From the NCBI RefSeq assembly GCF_027942865.1, contig NC_134511.1, forward strand, positions 40,389,607-40,453,606: a stretch of DNA of 64,000 nucleotides, written 5' to 3'. A program made the position numbers and the translations under genes. The notes under the pieces were generated by a model. It had not been told where the DNA came from. It worked only from the letters and a program-made list of their open reading frames with translations, and searched no databases. Shown one piece after another: positions 25,610-36,518 of this stretch. The stretch's first letter is position 1. Each line of letters begins with the position of its first letter. Source of the DNA: Odontesthes bonariensis. Its lineage: Eukaryota > Chordata > Actinopteri > Atheriniformes > Atherinopsidae.

Positions 25610-26150
25610 CATTAACGCAGTTTTTTTTTATTTTTTTATTTTATTATTGTAAAAGTCTGCTGCTGTCTGCTGTGGAACCGGAAAAGAAAGTAATCAGCGG
25701 ATCCACCAAACCTGGAGAAGGGTACAGAACTTTTACTCGGCCATTTTCATTTTAAAGTTCTTCCAGACGGCGGAGTCGACAGAACCAAAGTCATCTGTAA
25801 ACACTGCCAAGTTGAATTGTCTTCTCAGCGTAGTAGTTCCAGTCTAAAATATCACTTAAAGGCAAAACACACAACTGATAGCAGCAAGTCATTCAAGGAA
25901 ACAGACAGTGGAGCGAGGCTTCTACATAAAAACTACAGAAAGATGCTGATGTTAAAAGTGTGTTTGCACAACAAATGTTATGGCACTTTCATTCATATGG
26001 CAGCACATTTAAAATAAAACCAAATGCTAAAAGCTATACACTACTTTTGGATTCATTTTTGGATTTTGCGTACAAATGCGATTAATCGTGATTAATCAGA
26101 GAAGTCATGTGATTAATTAGATTGAACATTTTAATTGTTGCCTAGCACTA
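25610..26150 (+). mobile_element. hAT remnant encoding a BED zinc finger
   Basis: Between about 25740 and 25915 the + strand encodes a BED-type finger with CKHC, then LKYHLKAKH, in the order C-x2-C ... H-x4-H. This is the N-terminal DNA-binding module of hAT transposases. The flanks carry CGATTAATCGTGATTAATC-type terminal text at the right end. The catalytic domain is deleted. It sits last in the stack of insertions that replaced exon 1 of lipocalin copy 1. Confidence 0.65.
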
Positions 26151-26351
26151 CCTATAACCAATGGAGCCCTTGTCGGCTACTGCACAACAATTTTCACAAG
26201 AGCTTAAATTAAAAAAATAATGAGTAAAATAAACATTTTTGTTGCAGTTTTGCTGATGGATTTTTACAGAATTACTTCCAGAATGACCCCCCCCCCAACA
26301 CACACACACAAAATATGCTTTAAAAGTATTGTCTCTTTTACTTCTCTTTAG

Positions 26352-27228
26352 AGATATGGAAAATGGATATTCCACTGTGCAACATCAGACAGCGAGGAAC
26401 AGATGAAAGTACTGCCAACTACCAACAGCTCCTTGATTGAAATGACACCTTTACCAGGAAGTGATGAGTTCAACCTGCGCTTAGCAGACAGAATGTAAGT
26501 TGTGAGTTCTGAGAGTGAGTGTGAAAACCTTTTAAAGAAACAAGAACATAAAGTATCTGGTTTTCATGAGCTTGTCATGTTTACTTCCCTTTGCAAGTGA
26601 TGGGAATTGTATTTACGGAGAAGGTAATTCCACCACGTCAGGAAACACTACTAAAATTACATGTAAGTATAGCATGTATTAGTGTTTGTGCTTTAGCAAG
26701 CAAATTCTAGTAGTCGTCCAAGTACATAACACAATATTAATCATATGTCTTTAGTTTACGTTAACAACATAGCGTCTTCTGAGACATCTGGGAAATATCT
26801 GGGGACGTTCCCTGACTGTGTTCTCTGAATGGACGAATCGGTGAGGGAATTAAATGGGGAAACAAAAACAACCAAAACCCTCTACCTCTTCAGTAAGTTT
26901 AAAGCTATTTACTTCCAGTCAAATGAAAAATAAAGTGTCAGATTGTCTCGATTCATTTTTTTGAAATAATATTTACTTTGTTTCAGCAAAGACAGGGAAA
27001 CTCGATGCTTCCCAACTGGAAGTCTTCAAGAAGCAGGCCGAGTGTCTCAACATTACATTAGATTTCTACTTTCCAGATACTACAGGTAAGATCCTCTTTT
27101 TTCTCTCTATACCTATCAGTGTAAACAGCAGCATTCAGCATTTAATCCAGCTTGACTTCCTTCCTGTTCCAGACCTGTGTCCTGATGAGAAGAAGGCTGC
27201 TGAGGATGTGAAGACTGAGGAACAGTAG
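26352..27228 (+). pseudogene. lipocalin copy 1, exons 2-6 only (dead)
   Basis: Exons 26352-26494, 26598-26662, 26755-26892, 26987-27085 and 27173-27228 match exons 2-6 of copy 2 in phase and nearly in length. Exon 2 carries the lipocalin GxW as YGKW and has NSSL in place of the NSSW of the other copies. The exon is otherwise intact. Three defects are visible. No exon 1 with ATG and signal peptide exists between here and the orphan promoter at 20724. Codon 26826-26828 is TGA where copy 2 has TGG. The first Cys of the C-P-D-C pair is Phe. Splice sites are still intact, and a poly(A) signal AATAAA is at 27443-27448. Exons 5-6 and the 3'UTR are almost identical to copy 2, unlike exons 2-4. Confidence 0.9.
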
Positions 27229-27540
27229 AGGAAACACACGTCGTCCCCTCCATTCTGTCCTAAAACCTGAAGTTGCTGTCATTTTTATTAACCAAATCAG
27301 TGTTCAGTTGTGCATTCTTATTATGAGAAAACAAACAGCAACTCTTTATTGTTTTGTGTGTGAAACAATGGAGCCGTGCTGAATCTGCTGCAAACGATTA
27401 ACCGCTGTGTCCTGGTCTGGTTTCACATTTTCTGTCAGACTTAATAAACAAAGATGAAAAAAAAGACGGGATTGTTCTGTTGACAACACAGAGCCCCCTT
27501 GGATTCCAACATTACATCTGCTTTCTCATCAGACTTTCTA

Positions 27541-27857
27541 TTTAGGTGTAGTGGTTAGCACCATCGTCTCACAGCAAGAGAGTTCCAGGTTCAACTCCCG
27601 GCTGGGGCCTTTATATGTGGAGTTTGCATGATCTCCCCGTGTATGTGTGGGTACTCTGGCTTCCTCCCACTGTCCCAAAAAAAGGTTAATAGGTGTCTCT
27701 AAAATTGTCCTTAGGAGTGTGTCTGGTTGTTTGTCTCTGTGTGGCTCTGTCCAGGGTGACCCCGCCTCTCGCCCGATGGCCGCTGGGATAGGCTCCAGCC
27801 CCCCCCCGCGACCCGACCGGACGGATTCAGTGGGTATAGAAAATGGATGGATGGACT
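27541..27857 (+). mobile_element. tRNA-derived SINE with LINE-type tail
   Basis: The head is tRNA-like. GTGTAGTGGTTAGCACC resembles an A box, and GGTTCAACTCC at 27588-27598 fits the polymerase III B box. The body runs through GGGATAGGCTCCAGCC and ends in GGTATAGAAAATGGATGGAT. It lies inside sequence that is otherwise parallel to the region downstream of lipocalin copy 2 (about 31250-31310), where no SINE is present. Confidence 0.85.
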
Positions 27858-27928
27858 TTAGGAACATTCAAACATCAATGCTATTGACATGCATAGCATC
27901 CATTGCACAGTATTAACCCCTCAAATTT

Positions 27929-28284
27929 GCGTGTGAGCTGTTCAGAACATGTTAAGAGCTCGCTTTTTTCTTTGAATTACGAGATTCTATCCCACAAGAC
28001 ACGAAGCAGTGGCTTATTACTGATCACACTTTACTCATAACTTATGTCAAAATGTAACATATTGTACTGGAACAGAGCATTTACATGTATGAGAAAGTTA
28101 CATTTAATGCTGTCTATGACATTTTTATGACATTCATTTTCTTAGGGCTCATCATCTTTTAAAGCAGCTGCAGGTTCAATACAAAGCTTAGTCCTAAATA
28201 TTTTATCCAGTGCGGACAACGGTTTTAGGCAAAAATTTGTTATTGAATATTTAAGTTAATTTGTGTTTTAAAAAATAAAAACAC
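27929..28284. other. spacer between lipocalin copies 1 and 2
   Basis: This AT-rich stretch has no recognisable feature. Confidence 0.5.
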
Positions 28285-28455
28285 ACACACATATGTATAT
28301 ATATATATATGTATGTATGTATTTATGTATGTATATATATATATGTATATATATATGTATATATGTGTGTGTATATATATATATATGTATATATGTGTGT
28401 ATATATATATGTGTATATATATATATGTGTATGTATATATGTGTATATATGTGTA

Positions 28456-28508
<53 letters not shown>

Positions 28509-28605
28509 ATATATATGTGTGTATATATGTATATATATATATATGTATATATATATATGTGTATATATGTATATATATATGTGTATATATATATGTGTAT
28601 ATATA

Positions 28606-28652
<47 letters not shown>

Positions 28653-28731
28653 GTGTATATATGTATGTGTGTATGTATATATGTGTATATATATATGTGT
28701 ATATATGTATATATGTGTATATGTGTATATA

Positions 28732-28776
<45 letters not shown>

Positions 28777-28865
28777 ATATATGTATATATGTATATATGT
28801 GTATATGTGTATATATATATATATATGTGTATATATGTGTGTACGCTTTGCAGACACATATATAT
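28285..28865. repeat. 580-base cryptic (TA)n/(TG)n tract
   Basis: This is nearly pure alternating purine-pyrimidine sequence made of TA, TG, TATATG and TATGTG units, with uninterrupted (TA) runs of up to about 40 bases. Open frames across it on both strands are artefacts of the repeat. Such sequence can form cruciform or Z-like DNA and often varies in length. It lies between lipocalin copies 1 and 2. Confidence 0.95.
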
Positions 28866-29189
28866 AAAATCGAGCATGGTTTATGCTGACTTGTCAAGAA
28901 ACAGAACCTGCTGATCCTTTTTATGCATTCAAGCGCTGATAAATGTCCTCGTCCACATTACGGATGGAGAGCAACTGTTTCACTGGGCAACATGAAACTC
29001 CAGCTGGAATACAACCTTACCCCCCAAGTAACTATGCATTTTATTTATTGTTAAATGTTCTGTTCTCATACTCTGAGGCAACACATAAAAAATGTTACTG
29101 TATACTACATGTTTATTCCCACACTGCACAAAGTACGTTCATAAAAGAATGAATTGCAAATGTCGGCAGCCAAAATGACTTGGTGTCCG

Positions 29190-29356
29190 CATTTGTGTCT
29201 GCACTGATGTATTTGGGTCATTATTACACGATTGCACCATTGCACAAAGCCCCCACCTAAAGCCCCTCTCCCTCAGTTATATAACGGGCTCTCTGCTGTC
29301 CTGCATGAGCAAAGTTATCCTGTTCTTGCTGTTGCATCCTCATTTCCCTTCTGAAC
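29190..29356 (+). promoter_or_regulatory. lipocalin copy 2 proximal promoter and 5'UTR
   Basis: A TATA box, TATATAA, lies at 29278-29284, 73 bases before the ATG at 29357. Upstream, ATTGCACAAA at 29239-29248 resembles a C/EBP site. The same region is conserved in the orphan promoter at 20580-20724, which argues for function before that copy was lost. C/EBP control is known for orosomucoid genes in mammals; for this gene it is inference. Confidence 0.65.
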
Positions 29357-30887
29357 ATGTGTGTTCAGCTTTGTTTAGCTTTGCTGGCTCTCTCCTCACT
29401 GACGGCTGCATCTGATCCAGGCTGTGATGAGCTGATTAAACCTCTGGAGGATCGAAGCGAGGTATGTTTTCCTCAGAATTGACATCAAGTAAAAAGCTTA
29501 ATCAAGAGTTTCTTGTTTTAAAAGGCTCCACTTGTTACTTCACGCTTAACTTTACTTACATCCAGTAGAACATTTGTAGGGTATTGTTTGGCTATTTTTA
29601 TTTTGGTGTGTTCAGATTGCCGTACAAAACATTTTCATACAGATTTTAAAGCTCTATAAGCTACAGGAAAAAAATAAAGGGTACATTTTATTAAGATAAG
29701 AATTTGGAGTATAGAGTATATAGAGTTCTCTATAATTACTTAAACAGGTCGAATGAACAGATTGCAGAAGACTCAAGAATGACTGTGATAGGACTCTAAT
29801 CAAACTAGAAATTATTTTACATTTCACAGAGTAATCAATCGTAAAAATTGAAGCCTCAGTAAATTGAGGATTGAGCTAATAACGCGTTCACTTTTTGAAT
29901 ATACCATACTTAAAATGGATCTGCTAACCAACGGATTACCAGACAATTTACCTAAAAAGTGGGTTTCAATTTTTCTTTTCGGTATCTAGGTTTACGGAAA
30001 ATGGATATTCCACGTTTTAGCATCAGACAGTGAAGAGATGCTGAAAGCAGTTAAAATTTCCAACAGCTCCTGGATGGCAATGTCTCCTGTACCTGGAAGT
30101 GTTGACTATAACATGCGCTTTGCAGACAGGATGTAAGTTGGGATCTGCTGAGAGTGAGCGTTAAAACCTTGAATGAGATTAAACAGAATAAAACAGTGCA
30201 GAAAGTATCTGGTTTTCATGAACTTGTTATGTTTATCTTTCTTTGCAAGTGATGGAAAATGTGAATACGGAACTGCTAACTCCACCACTTCAGAAAACTC
30301 TACGAAAGTAACATGTAAGTTAAGTATAGTGTGTATTAGTATATTAGCTTCAACAAGCAGAGTCTACTCATACTTAAAAAAATAACAACTTCTTAATCAA
30401 ATGTTCTGTCTCATTTAGTTTACTTTAACTCAACTACTTATGGGCATGTCGGGAAATATCTGGAGACGTGCCCTGACTGTGTTCTCTGGATGGACGAGGA
30501 GACGACGGAGGGGAATGGGGAACCAAAAAAATGCAAATCCCTCTACCTCTTCAGTAAGTTTAAAGCTATTTACTTCCAGTCAAATAAAAAAAAAGTGTCA
30601 GATTGTCTCGACTCATTTGTTAAAATAATGTTTACTTTGTTTCAGCAAAGACAGGGAAACTCGATGCTTCCCAACTGGAAGTCTTCAAGAAGCAGGCCGA
30701 GTGTCTCAACATTACATTAGATTTCTACTTTCCAGATACTACAGGTAAGATCCTCTTTTTTCTCTCTATACATATCAGTGTAAACAGCAGCATTCAGCAT
30801 TTAATCCGGCTTGACTTCCTTCCTGTTCCAGACCTGTGTCCTGATGAGAAGAAGGCTGCTGAGGATGTGAAGACTGAGGAACAGTAG
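29357..30887 (+). CDS. secreted lipocalin, orosomucoid/PSTBP-like (copy 2)
   Basis: Exons 29357-29461, 29990-30132, 30250-30314, 30419-30553, 30646-30744 and 30832-30887 give 200 residues. A signal peptide (MCVQLCLALLALSSLTAA) is followed by CDELIKPL, the lipocalin GxW (VYGKWIFHV), NSSW, a C-P-D-C pair, LYLFTKTGKL and FKKQAECLN. There are five N-glycosylation sequons (in NSSW, NSTT, NSTK, NSTT and NITL). This is the pattern of fish alpha-1-acid glycoprotein / tributyltin-binding / saxitoxin-and-tetrodotoxin-binding-like proteins, which are extracellular carriers of hydrophobic or toxic ligands. The actual ligand cannot be read from the sequence. It is the middle gene of a head-to-tail cluster. 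Poly(A) signal AATAAA lies at 31106-31111. Confidence 0.88.
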
Positions 30888-31249
30888 AGGAAACACACGT
30901 CGTCCCCTCCATTCTGTCCTAAAACCTGAAGTTGCTGTCATTTTTATTAACCAAATCAGTGTTCAGTTGTGCATTCTTATTTTGAGAAAACAAACAGCAA
31001 CTCTTTATTGTTTTGTGTGTGAAACAATGGAGCTGTGCTGAATCTGCTGCAAACGATTAACCGCTGTGTCCTGGTCTGGTTTCACATTTTCTGTCAGACT
31101 TGATGAATAAATATGAGAAAAAATGACTCTTTAAATTTATTTTTGCCTGAAAAAAAATAGACTTTTCTCAATTTCAGTGATTTCTGTTGAAGTGTTGACG
31201 ACACAGAGCCCCCTTGGATTCCAACATTATATCTGCTTTCTTATTGGGT

Positions 31250-32660
31250 TTTCTAAATACTGAGCTTTAAAACAGTGAAAATGTTTTTGGGAACATAAAA
31301 ACATCAATGCTATTGACATCCTCAGTGCACTCTAATTGCACAATATGTTCCTGAGGTGCAAAGGTCCAAAGACAAAAATATCAGTTTTGTCTGAATTTCG
31401 AAGAAGAACAAGACAATTCTGAGTCATCCAAGTCTTTAAATCTTTAAGACCCACTTTTAGCGTAACCAGCACATTGGTTTTATCTGGCCTTATGGAAAAC
31501 TGTAGCAGAGTATCATCAGCATTGCAATGAAAATGTATGGCATGCTGTACATAATATTACCTGAAGCTAAGCTTGTAAAGTGAAAAGTACTGTGCAACTC
31601 CATAACTTGCTCTGGAGTGTGAGGAAGTGTGTGAAATCCATCAGATAAATCTGACTCAAACCAGCCTAATGCAGTTCCTTCAATCCCAAAAACATGTTCG
31701 AGCCTCTGTGATCGAATGTTGTTATAAATCTCATCAAATGCAGCACTGAGATCCAACAGTCCAGGCACAGGCAGAAGTCTGCCATCAGAAGCTAAGAGGA
31801 GATCACTGGGAACTTTCACCAGCGCTGTTTCAGTGCCACAACCCAGCGGAAACTCTTCAAACACATGATTTCTGTACTAGTGATGACAGAGTAGAGAAAG
31901 AAATGTAGATATGGAAGGGACATTAAATATTGCTCTATGATTTGATTAGTAGTTTGATTGAATCAATAGTTTGATTACAGCGACCTTAGAAGTCGTGTGG
32001 TGATCTTGGTGATCTTGATTGAGGGAAACAGTCTGGTTCGGATAGGGTCTAAAATTGAAGTTGATGCTTGTTGTCAGCTCAGAGAGCTTGATAAGTCAGA
32101 AACAGACTAAAAAGGTTCTAATCCGGTTCTACAGACACTTCTAAAGCTGCTGTTCTTGATGATACGTCAGTGGCAAAGGTAGGAGTCACTATGGGTTAAC
32201 GGAGTTAGGATTATTAGTCAGCCTGGCTACAGTGCGGAAAAGAAATCTTGGCTTGTTCTTATTCTCTTTTATAAGTGATGAATAATGAGTAGTTCTAGGT
32301 TTGCGAAAGGCTTTCTTATACATTATCAAAAATCTCTTTCTAGACTAAAGGAGATTCTTCTAAATCGGTGGAACAACTATAGCAAGTCCTGCTGTAAAGT
32401 ATACAGTTGCTATTGGAATGCAGCCTTCGACCAAGTTAGTCAGCATTGTACTTTATGGCAATGTCCCTGAGAAAAGCAAAGATGGTAGATGTTTTTAGAT
32501 CTCTCTCTTATTACCGGAAAAGTTCTGAAATATCTTCTTCCCTAATCTCTGCTGTTACATTTGTTGGTTTTGGCTTGGCTACTCACCAAGTGATATCTCC
32601 TTTTTGGAGGGCCATTCTGAGCCAATACTTGGGGAACAAAGTGGTCAGAGTGATGTAAGA
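31250..32660 (-). mobile_element. degenerate L2-type LINE fragment and related repeat
   Basis: On the minus strand, 31490-31864 encodes a damaged RT stretch with recognisable pieces: TETALVKV, LLLASDGRLLPV, LLDLSAAFD and GTALGWFESDLSDGF. These are hallmark phrases of fish L2 elements (the usual YLSDR appears as DLSDG). There are stops and missing segments. The adjoining 31900-32660 resembles non-coding parts seen near such elements, but I could not assign it firmly. Confidence 0.65.
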
Positions 32661-33529
32661 AGACCCACTCTTTACTGAGTGTGCACCATGCTGAGTTCTG
32701 TGTGACCTCATTTCAAATGAACTGAACTGATCAAGAGTAGAGACAGACAACATCGAGCGGATTCCATCTGCACGATGAATATCAACTAACAGACAAACTG
32801 ATCATTTCATTGAAAAGCGTTGCTGAGATTCCTCACTTGGCCCATCGGTGGCTGTTAATTGCAGAAAATGGTCACCAGAATGTATTACCAAAGAAAAACA
32901 GCTTATGTAAATCTCCCCAGTCTGTTCATGCCACCAGTGTCGAAAGGCGAGACGAACACAAGAAGAGAAATGTTTCCATGTACGTGTGAGTGACTTTCTT
33001 TTTGCTTTTCTGCCTTTGTGTGTGAGAGAGTCTTTGTGCAACATTGTGTACACTTATTGAGAGATGCAGGGGTCTTACTATTCAAACTCTGCCAGCTGGT
33101 TATTATGTAACAAGGTAAATAGGACACAAGCCCCTGCTGACTTGAGGCGAAAAGTGAAGCTTTTTTTTTCCCAGAGAAGAGAGAGAACTTTCTGAGCGTG
33201 TGCTTTTCATATCATGTTGTGAGGACATTATTTTGCAATTTAATGAGGACAAAAGCAAGTTTCCATGATATGAATCATTTTAGGGTGCAATTTTTCTGAG
33301 GTTATGTTGAGGTTATAGCTGGGTTCATATCGAGTGCCTGAGAAATGAACGCGAGTCTGTACAATACCCTTTGGAAGCTTTGGAAACAAGCGTGTGTGTG
33401 TGGGTGTGTGTTTGCGTGTGGCCCAGCCCACTGTTAGAACCAATCCCCCGGTTCCCTGGAAGGGGCTCTAGCTGGCAGCAGGATCCCTGACATTAGTTGT
33501 TGCTCTCTGGCTGCCTGCTGTCTGGAGCC
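32661..33529. other. spacer upstream of lipocalin copy 3
   Basis: No TATA box is obvious before the ATG at 33530. A (GT)n-like run lies at 33391-33420. Nothing else is recognised. Confidence 0.5.
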
Positions 33530-35640
33530 ATGGCTGCACAGCTGGTTGTTGCTCTGCTGGCTCTCGCCTCCCTGGGTGCCGCATCTGAACCCGACTGTAA
33601 AGAGCTCGTTAAGCCTCTGGTGCTGGACAACCACAGCCCTGTGAGTATCCTTAATTGTTTGTTAGGGACAAGTCATGCGTGAGGAGGCTTGAAATGTAAC
33701 TTGATTTGCTGAGTTTTGTTTTTGTGTTCTATCAAAATTTACTACAGTGTGAGTAAACTGCGACTGAAGCTGTTAAGAAGCACCAAGGTGGATAATGTAT
33801 CCTCAAACTGTTAAACATTACTCTTGGAAATTTAAAGTTACTGGCAGCATGGTTGACTGAACGCAGCTCTATTTCAATGCACAATGAAACAATGTAGTTG
33901 TGGTGTAAAGCAGAATTATGTCATAACTAAACAGAATGTGACAGTTTCGTATATTTCTGTTGTAATAAATGATCCAATTTTTATATTGTACTGAAGTATT
34001 TAAAGCTATCTCAGTGTGATTGATTTGAATAATTACTAATTATGAAATCATATAATAATCATATAATACTGTAATAATGTAAGCTACAGTTACCAGTATT
34101 ATGATACTATGAGCAATGCTCTTTACGAAAAATTAGCTTGCTCATCTGAGCCATATAACATTACATTTTCCATTGACGGCTCCCGCATTGTATTTGCCGT
34201 CTTACAAGAGCAAGCATCTATTATTCCATCAAGGATCTTTGGAACAGTTTTGTCACATTTTCAAACGTTCCTTCGAGTTGCAATTCTGAACATGCTTTTA
34301 AATAATCTCACCAATCACACTGCATGCAAACCTCCTCAAAGGATGACGTTACACGACACTTGTCACGGGAGTCTGGAAGCCTCCATTTTCATGATTTTTT
34401 TTAAGCAGGGGCTCAGATGTGTTCCCGAGGTTACGGGTAATCTTTCAGTCTTGCAGTGATACCAAGACAAAGGAACAACACCCAGAAAAACAACTGTCAA
34501 ACCACCACTATAAATGTTTAGTCTACTATGTGACATGTCTCTGTGCAGATCTATGGAAAATGGGTGCTGCATGTGGGTTCATGGGACGAGCCCGGCCTGA
34601 GGAGCGACCTGGTGTCAGTGAATAGCTCCTGGGTGGAAGTGTCGTCTTCCTCAGACAATGAACACATCACCATCTACTGGGCTGACCGCCTGTAAGGACT
34701 CTGCTGAATGCAAATGATCGGGAACATGATCTCATCATGACAGACTTTGATTCACATGGAATGAATCTGTGTGTGCAGAGCTCAAAAAGCTCTGGTCTGA
34801 TCATTTTTTCCCTTTTTCTCACCACAGTAATGAAGATAAATGCCTTCAGGGGGTAGCAAACGCCACCATATCAGGAATGACCAGCCACACCACCTGTATG
34901 TGTTGTGAACGTTTTCACTGTACTTTTCTCTGTTTACGCCCTGACTCACGATCCCTCTTTGTGATGTTGGTTCACAAGCAAACACTCTTGAAAGGCTTCT
35001 TGGGTCTAAATATTTGTGGCGCATTTTCATTGTTCGACTTTCAGTCTTTAGAAGTAACTGTACAATTCATGCGTGTGGAATTGTTAGTTCCATAATGATT
35101 GACTTGAGAATAAGAACTGACTTTCATGTTTCACAGTTAACATCAAGGGTCACACTTCTTACCACGATGGGAAGTATTATGCCACCTGCAGTGACTGCCT
35201 CCTGTCTGAAGACACCATTCTCCTCCCTGACGGCAAGTCAAAGGGACGATACCTTTTCCTGTTTAGTAAGATTTTTTTTTAACATATTCTTATATATTTA
35301 TATATCCGTCACATTTGTGTGCTTCACGTTAGTTTCTTTCTTTCTGTTTTCTCCCTTCTCTCTGGCCCCTCTTTTAAAGCACGGACTGGCACTCTGGAGC
35401 CATCTGAGTTGGAGACGTTCAAGAAGCAGGCAGAGTGTCTTAAATTTCTTCCAGAGTACCACTTTGTAGGCACAGGTGAGCTCTCATTTCTCCCGCCTAC
35501 CTATCAGATATCTGATTAAGCTGTCTTGACTCAGTGAATTTTCTCTCATTACAGATCTGTGTCCAGATGCTAGGGAACCTACGCCAGCGGCGGCTGAAAA
35601 TACAGAGGAAGATCCTGAGATTCCGCTGACTGTAAAGTAG
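33530..35640 (+). CDS. secreted lipocalin, orosomucoid/PSTBP-like (copy 3)
   Basis: Exons 33530-33640, 34549-34691, 34828-34895, 35137-35265, 35380-35475 and 35555-35640 give 210 residues. The signal peptide MAAQLVVALLALASLGAAS is followed by CKELVKPL, IYGKWVLHV (GxW), NSSWVEV, ANATISG, a CSDC pair, YLFLFTRTGTL-type text across exons 4-5, and FKKQAECLKF. The C-terminal exon is longer than in the other copies and acidic (TEEDPEIPLTVK). Intron 1 is about 900 bases and includes an unexplained 116-codon frame at 34109-34459. A poly(A) signal AATAAA is at 35929-35934. The ligand is unknown. It shares exon phases with copies 2 and 4, but its residues are clearly diverged, so the duplication is older than the copy 1/copy 2 split. 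Confidence 0.88.
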
Positions 35641-36421
35641 AGCAACTGTACAGAAATGTCACGGTCCTGTGAAAAGCCTCCACATACCTGCACCAATCTA
35701 GCTTAACATGCACTAAATTGTGTTGTAAAGCGATATATTTTGCTTTGGGATTTTCTTTCTTTACTTCTGCTGCATCAGAGTTCAAGCCCTGCCTGTGTCA
35801 TGTCATATTAAGGACACTGTTTGTAGTTCAGCCTACAGTCCTAAATCTCGTGGCTGGGAAAGTCCACACCACCTTGTAATCAGTGTAACAATATTTGTAT
35901 AACTTGTAATTCACTGATTGTGTGCAGCAATAAAAAAAACAGCACTCTGCCTCAAACAGCACTGTCATTTCTTAATTTTCTAAATAAAAAAGGTTGCTAG
36001 ACTATGGCATCGTTTTAAAACAGCTATAAGTCCTCTGAAAAGCCTCACTGTTCACTGAACAAACTGTTGCTTAGTAACATCTCGGTCAGGGGGGACAAAA
36101 AAGATCTTTCAAACTGTCACCACAAGGAGTCCACACAACCCCACAGAGAAACAACCTTTGCTCCACTGATGGAAAGCTGCATGTGATGCTCTTTAAACAC
36201 TCCAACGGTCCAGGACAGTCTGTGGCACTTTGCCTGAGCTCATTCAGGACCAACGGTGTGGGCACCAGGGGACCGTTCAGCTGGCCTGTCAGAGCGGTGC
36301 AAAGGATATCTGCATGTCTCTGAGTAGACAATAAAAAGCCTTTACTGGAGCATTTGAGCATGTAGCCCCCCCTCCTCCTCCCTCCTCCTCCTCCTCCTCT
36401 TCCTCCTCCCCTGTGTTAGCC

Positions 36422-36431
36422 CTTGTGCAAC
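36422..36431 (+). promoter_or_regulatory. C/EBP-like site upstream of lipocalin copy 4
   Basis: CTTGTGCAAC lies 88 bases before the ATG of copy 4. It resembles the C/EBP consensus, and similar sites lie upstream of copies 1 and 2. It follows a CCTCCT-rich tract at 36366-36411. This is inference from one short match. Confidence 0.35.
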
Positions 36432-36518
36432 AACTTCTTTTGTGTGGAAGCCCAAAGAGAAAATTAATCAGCGTCAGAGCGTTTCTGTTGCAGCTTCGGC
36501 AACATCCTCCGTCTGACC

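Noticed and set aside
27541-27620. Possible tRNA gene from a B-box match
   Set aside because: No cloverleaf can be closed and the sequence continues into a LINE-type tail, so it is a SINE head.
28285-28865. Repeat array resembling CRISPR at first glance
   Set aside because: There are no unique spacers of constant length, and the host is a vertebrate.
28240-28914. Six overlapping open frames of 184-209 codons on both strands
   Set aside because: They are made only of Tyr, Ile, His, Thr, Val, Met and Cys codons from the TA/TG repeat and are artefacts of low-complexity DNA.
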